The position numbers were made by a program, and so were the translations under genes. Shown one piece after another: positions 61,008-64,000 of a stretch of DNA of 64,000 nucleotides. This stretch comes from Halalkalirubrum salinum (GTDB lineage: Archaea > Halobacteriota > Halobacteria > Halobacteriales > Haloferacaceae): assembly GCF_005543295.1 (NCBI RefSeq), contig NZ_SRSG01000024.1, positions 178,919-242,918 on the forward strand, written 5' to 3'. The notes under the pieces are model-generated. The model made no database searches and was not told the DNA's origin. It saw only the letters and a program-made list of their open reading frames with translations. Position 1 is the stretch's first letter. Each line of letters opens with the position of its first letter.

Positions 61008-61538
61008 ATGGCCCAATCGTCGCGCGGAGATGGTTCGATCAACGAGATGGTCGGTGATCGGCTTCGAGACCGGGAAGAGACGATCGCAACCGCAGAGTCT
61101 CTCACCGGCGGGCTGATTAGTTCAACACTCACCGATGTGCCCGGATCGAGCGACTACTTCGAACGCGGATTTGTCACGTACGCCTACGACGCAAAACGAC
61201 AGGCACTGTCGGTTGCCCGGGAAGCACTCGACGAGCACGGTGCCGTATCGCCCCCAGTGGCTGAGCAGATGGCACAGGGGGCGCGCGATATCGCCGATAC
61301 CACCTGGGGCGTCTCAGCAACGGGTATTGCCGGCCCGGGCGGCGATACTGCCGATAAACCAGTCGGGTTGGTGTATATTGGTGTCGCCTATGCTGGTCCG
61401 TGGGGCACCGAAACGTCGTTTTCGACGAGCACACGCCACGTCTTTGATGGCGATCGCCGATCGATCAAACAACAGACGGTCACTGCGTGCCTCGAAGCGC
61501 TTGCAGAGGCGATCGACACAGTGGAGGTAGACGAGTAG
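61008..61538 (+). CDS. CinA C-terminal-type nicotinamide-nucleotide amidase
   Basis: 176 residues from ATG 61008; earlier ATGs at 60921 and 60951 are possible but lack similarity. ATAESLTGGLISSTLTDVPGSS, YAYDAKRQALSV, GVSATGIAGPGGDTADKPVGLVYIGV and FDGDRRSIKQQ are the CinA C-domain signatures. The domain deamidates NMN in pyridine-nucleotide salvage. The N-terminal molybdopterin-like domain of full CinA is absent. A link to the NadE-like protein at 9880 is possible only by pathway. Confidence 0.85.
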   Translation: MAQSSRGDGSINEMVGDRLRDREETIATAESLTGGLISSTLTDVPGSSDYFERGFVTYAYDAKRQALSVAREALDEHGAVSPPVAEQMAQGARDIADTTWGVSATGIAGPGGDTADKPVGLVYIGVAYAGPWGTETSFSTSTRHVFDGDRRSIKQQTVTACLEALAEAIDTVEVDE

Positions 61539-61621
61539 CCGAGAGCGCCGTTTTACGCCCAGACGTGATTTGTTCAACACGATAACGTCTGTTTCAGTCG
61601 TGAGCGGTTCGAAGCAAGCGA

Positions 61622-61702
61622 CATCCACTACGCGAAATGACGTCTACTACACGAAATGACGTCTACTACACGAAATGACGTCTACTACACGAAATGACGT
61701 CT
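61622..61702. repeat. Four-copy 19-base tandem repeat
   Basis: Four adjacent 19-base units at 61622, 61641, 61660 and 61679; the last three are identical and the first has two differences near its start. The unit contains CTACTACACGAAATGACG. A five-base partial copy follows to 61702. It lies between the 3' ends of the cinA-like and ychF-like genes, 20 bases after the latter in reading sense. Confidence 0.9.
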
Positions 61703-61724
61703 GGGTGTATTGCCAAACAGGTGT

Positions 61725-62915
61725 TCAGTTCGTCGAAATAATCTCGATCACGTCACGGTGTTCCAGTTTGTGGTCTGCGCCAACTTGTCGCTTTGTCCGG
61801 CAGTCGATGCCGTGAAGCAGCCCATCACCAATATCTGAATGGAGATGATACGCGAATCCCTCCGTAGTCGCATTCTCAGGAAGAATGAAACAGTCCCGGA
61901 ACACCCCTTTTTCATCGCTGCGTCCGTTCGCCGACCCTGGGAAGATCGCGATACACCCGAGTTCGTCGAATAGCGCCGTTTCGAGCGCCTGTTGTACGCC
62001 GGTTCCGCCATAGGATTCAACAAACTCCTTGATTGTTGCTAGCCCCTCGCGTTGTTGTTCAGAAACCGCGCCCGTGATCGAAAACGAGTCCTCACCAGCG
62101 GTGTAGTCGACCACACCCGATTCAGCCGCCGTCTTCAACGCCTTCTCTGCATGCGCGCTCGTCGGAACAAACGTCAGGTGCTCGTAGGCAGGATCCGTCG
62201 TTATCTCTGTCCAGTTTGTCGCCGCTGTATCGGTGTCCATCTTGTTGGCTGCGACGATCATCGGCTTCGTCCGTTTTCTAATCTCTCTAGCAAGCGCAGC
62301 GCGATCGTCTCGATCCCACGCCTCGGGTGCCCACTCCAACCCTTCCGAAAGGATTATTTGCTTGATCTCGTCTTTGTTCGTTCGGAAGGCGCTCATCTGC
62401 TCGGCGAGTTCCTCTTCAATCGTCGCCTCTGCGCCGTGATATTTGGTTTCGAACCGCTGGATTCCCTTTTCGAGAATTTCGAGGTACCACATGTCGAGTT
62501 CTGCCTCGAGGAAGTCGATGTCTTCACGAGGGTCGTGATCCTCCGTTGGTTCTCCCTCAATGTCTGTCTGTCCAGAGAAGTCGACAATGTGTACGAGGAC
62601 ATCTGCCTCGTTGAGATCGGTCAAAAACTGGTTGCCCAGGCCTTTTCCCTCGTGTGCGCCTGGAATTAACCCAGCCACGTCGACCAGTTTGACCGGGACG
62701 AACCGCGTCCCTTCGTTACAGGTCCCAACCGATGGCGTGCAGGTCTCATCGAACTCTGGTGCTGCACACGGCACGCGTACGTAGGCCTCACCAACGCTCG
62801 GATCGATCGTCGTGAACGGGTAGGCACCCTCCGGCACGTCGTTCATCGTTGCCGCATTGAAAAAACTCGACTTGCCGACCGAGGGTTTCCCCACCAAGCC
62901 GATCTTGTAACTCAT
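61725..62915 (-). CDS. YchF/Obg-related GTPase (redox-regulated ATPase type)
   Basis: 396 residues from ATG 62915. The P-loop is GLVGKPSVGKSS, the G2/G3 region is DVAGLIPGAHEGKGLGNQFL, and G4 is AANKMD. The C-terminal 80 residues form a TGS-like domain (HSDIGDGLLHGIDC and VGADHKLEHRDVIEI). Archaeal members interact with ribosomes. The gene is not in an evident operon. Confidence 0.92.
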   Translation of the reverse strand: MSYKIGLVGKPSVGKSSFFNAATMNDVPEGAYPFTTIDPSVGEAYVRVPCAAPEFDETCTPSVGTCNEGTRFVPVKLVDVAGLIPGAHEGKGLGNQFLTDLNEADVLVHIVDFSGQTDIEGEPTEDHDPREDIDFLEAELDMWYLEILEKGIQRFETKYHGAEATIEEELAEQMSAFRTNKDEIKQIILSEGLEWAPEAWDRDDRAALAREIRKRTKPMIVAANKMDTDTAATNWTEITTDPAYEHLTFVPTSAHAEKALKTAAESGVVDYTAGEDSFSITGAVSEQQREGLATIKEFVESYGGTGVQQALETALFDELGCIAIFPGSANGRSDEKGVFRDCFILPENATTEGFAYHLHSDIGDGLLHGIDCRTKRQVGADHKLEHRDVIEIISTN

Positions 62916-63096
62916 TATTTGTGGTGATCGGCCAGCCGGCAAAAGCGGTTCTACACGGAGGCGCTATGTGGTGATTTGTCACAGCAGAAGTTCTGGCTTC
63001 CGGTGCTGTCCAGCCGTTCGTGTTCTGCTTGACGATCGAGCGTACTCGATTCGCAGCGAACGGTGGCTTGATTTGTGAGCATCTCTCATCGATCGT

Positions 63097-63390
63097 ATGG
63101 ACGAGCCGCCAGACGCCGATCGGTTTGGAGTCGCAATCCACCGAACCGACGCGGAGCTCCGGTTTCTCGTTCGGATCCCCTCGGAGATTAGCTCTGCGTG
63201 GCAGGATCCGGATGCGTTCCAGTCGCTCGTCGAGTCGCTCGTGTGGGATCGGCTCGATCGACAAGCAACGCTCGAATCGATTGTCCGTCACACCGAACCC
63301 GACGAAACCGTCTCGCTCGGTTCGATCACGATCCAACCCGACGGTACTGTCGTCGATGCTGATCTCGATACCCCATTTGGAGACGAATGA
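63097..63390 (+). CDS. Hypothetical protein (97 aa)
   Basis: 97 residues, soluble and acidic, beginning MDEPPDADRFGVAIHRTDAE and ending DADLDTPFGDE; the middle is VWDRLDRQATLESIVRH. The family is not recognised. The gene overlaps the next by four bases (ATGA), so the two are translationally coupled and may act together. Confidence 0.6.
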   Translation: MDEPPDADRFGVAIHRTDAELRFLVRIPSEISSAWQDPDAFQSLVESLVWDRLDRQATLESIVRHTEPDETVSLGSITIQPDGTVVDADLDTPFGDE

Positions 63391-63767
63391 TTGACTCGTT
63401 GTCAGATGCTGAACGGCCAATTTCTATCGACGAATTACAGGCTGCCGCGATCGATACTGCACTCACGGTTCGTGAGCCAGAGCACGCGGTCCGGCTCGTC
63501 GGAATCACCGCCCGCTACGCGGACGATACTGATCGCATCACGCCGCTCGAGGTGCTCTTGTTGTCACAGCTTGCGATCGTCGGCAACTCCACGCAACCGT
63601 CTTTCGCTCCCGTACAACTGTCGATCGCTGGGCCGCAACCGATCGATCCAGCGCCGGAAACGCTGCTACAGCGTGGACTCACGGTGATGTATGCGGACTT
63701 CGGCGTGGAGATTGAACCACTGTGTGCAATGCTGGGTGTTGATCCACAGACGATTTACAGCCAGTAA
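63387..63767 (+). CDS. Hypothetical protein (126 aa)
   Basis: 126 residues, soluble; residues 12-60 (ISIDELQAAAIDTALTVRE) look helical and the C-terminus has a GVEIEPLCAMLGVDPQTIYSQ segment resembling an HTH-like end. The family is not recognised. It forms an operon with the preceding 97-residue gene and ends 136 bases before the 5S rRNA. Confidence 0.6.
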   Translation: MIDSLSDAERPISIDELQAAAIDTALTVREPEHAVRLVGITARYADDTDRITPLEVLLLSQLAIVGNSTQPSFAPVQLSIAGPQPIDPAPETLLQRGLTVMYADFGVEIEPLCAMLGVDPQTIYSQ

Positions 63768-63843
63768 GGCAGCGATCGTCGGTTCAGCGGGAGTTATAAC
63801 ACGGTGCGATCGCAAGTGCTGCCGCTCTGCGGTGTTGTGTGCC

Positions 63844-63871
63844 GCGCTGCGATCGTTACCTGACGCAGCGC
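63844..63871 (-). terminator. Hairpin downstream of 5S rRNA
   Basis: GCGCTGCG (63844-63851) and CGCAGCGC (63864-63871) form a perfect eight-base stem with a 12-base loop, 33 bases beyond the 3' end of the minus-strand 5S gene. It may act as terminator or processing signal for the rRNA transcript. Confidence 0.4.
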
Positions 63872-63903
63872 ATCCGCTCTTCGGTGTATAATAACGTATG
63901 AAT

Positions 63904-64000
63904 GGTGGGCGGCGATGCGCAACTCCCAGAGGATCGCTCACTCCAGTACTACGCACAACGCTGACGAGCTTAACTTCCGTGTTCGGGATGGGTACGGGTG
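63904..64000 (-). rRNA. rrf: 5S ribosomal RNA (3' part)
   Basis: Read on the minus strand, the window edge begins with CACCCGTACCCATCCCGAAC, then ACGGAAGTTAAGCTCGTCAG, AGTACTGGAGTGAGCGATCC and the 3' end GCCGCCCACC. These are diagnostic for archaeal 5S rRNA. About 20-25 bases of the 5' end lie beyond the window. The rest of the rRNA operon would be further right. Confidence 0.95.

Noticed and set aside
61622..61702. Possible small CRISPR array
   Set aside because: The 19-base units are directly adjacent with no spacers, and no cas gene is present in the window.
1..64000. Cyanobacterial origin suggested by HIP1-like words
   Set aside because: The protein families, acidic composition, L37e, Lsm, MBF1 and 5S rRNA are plainly archaeal.

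Overview
The window is chromosomal DNA of a halophilic archaeon (class Halobacteria). The proteins are strongly acidic (D/E-rich), and haloarchaeal families recur: HalX response regulator, halocyanin, Bat/HTH-10 regulator, DUF5822, DUF7521 and DUF7123. A TATA-like box about 25 bases before the start codon is common, as expected for leaderless mRNAs, and the right edge holds the end of an archaeal 5S rRNA. I cannot fix the genus. The hexamer CGATCG is strikingly over-abundant throughout.

Bases 1-27000 are mostly housekeeping. In order they hold Mrp antiporter subunits F and E, CoA synthesis (coaBC, panB), thioredoxin reductase and a paralogue, a tRNA-Gly, a HalX response regulator, a LOV/PAS histidine kinase and an unusual NadE-like protein. 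Then come a CNNM/CBS membrane protein, a membrane-anchored Mrr-type nuclease, an acyl-CoA dehydrogenase, an AIR-synthase/HypE-like protein with AlaX, MBF1, a tRNA-Leu, a GH3 glycosidase and a halocyanin. The lsm-rpl37e pair precedes purF, and RNase J plus a prenyl diphosphate synthase follow.

Bases 28000-57200 form a coherent one-carbon/methylated-glycine region. It contains two BCCT betaine-type transporters, two large flavin-GcvT fusions of the dimethylglycine/sarcosine dehydrogenase type and a third GcvT-fold demethylase with an adjacent Bat-type regulator. It also contains folD, fhs, a folC-folP fusion, a MetF-like reductase, glyA, a PLP-dependent serine/threonine dehydratase overlapping one flavoprotein gene, and ridA. 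My inference is that N-methylated glycines are imported and stripped of methyl groups onto tetrahydrofolate; glycine is turned to serine and then pyruvate, and the C1 units leave as formate with ATP gain or feed biosynthesis. Signalling and ion genes (K+ channel, universal stress protein, zinc-ribbon protein) are interspersed.

Bases 57200-64000 return to scattered genes: peroxiredoxin, TspO, AI-2E-type permease, HTH-DUF7521 pair, DUF7123, CinA-like, YchF-like GTPase and two overlapping hypotheticals, ending at the 5S rRNA on the minus strand.

Non-coding structure includes partial copies of the 3' ends of both tRNA genes, a 113-base MITE-like inverted repeat, a decayed IS200/IS605-like remnant full of hairpins, several tandem repeats, and candidate operators. 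There is no CRISPR array, intact transposase or phage module.
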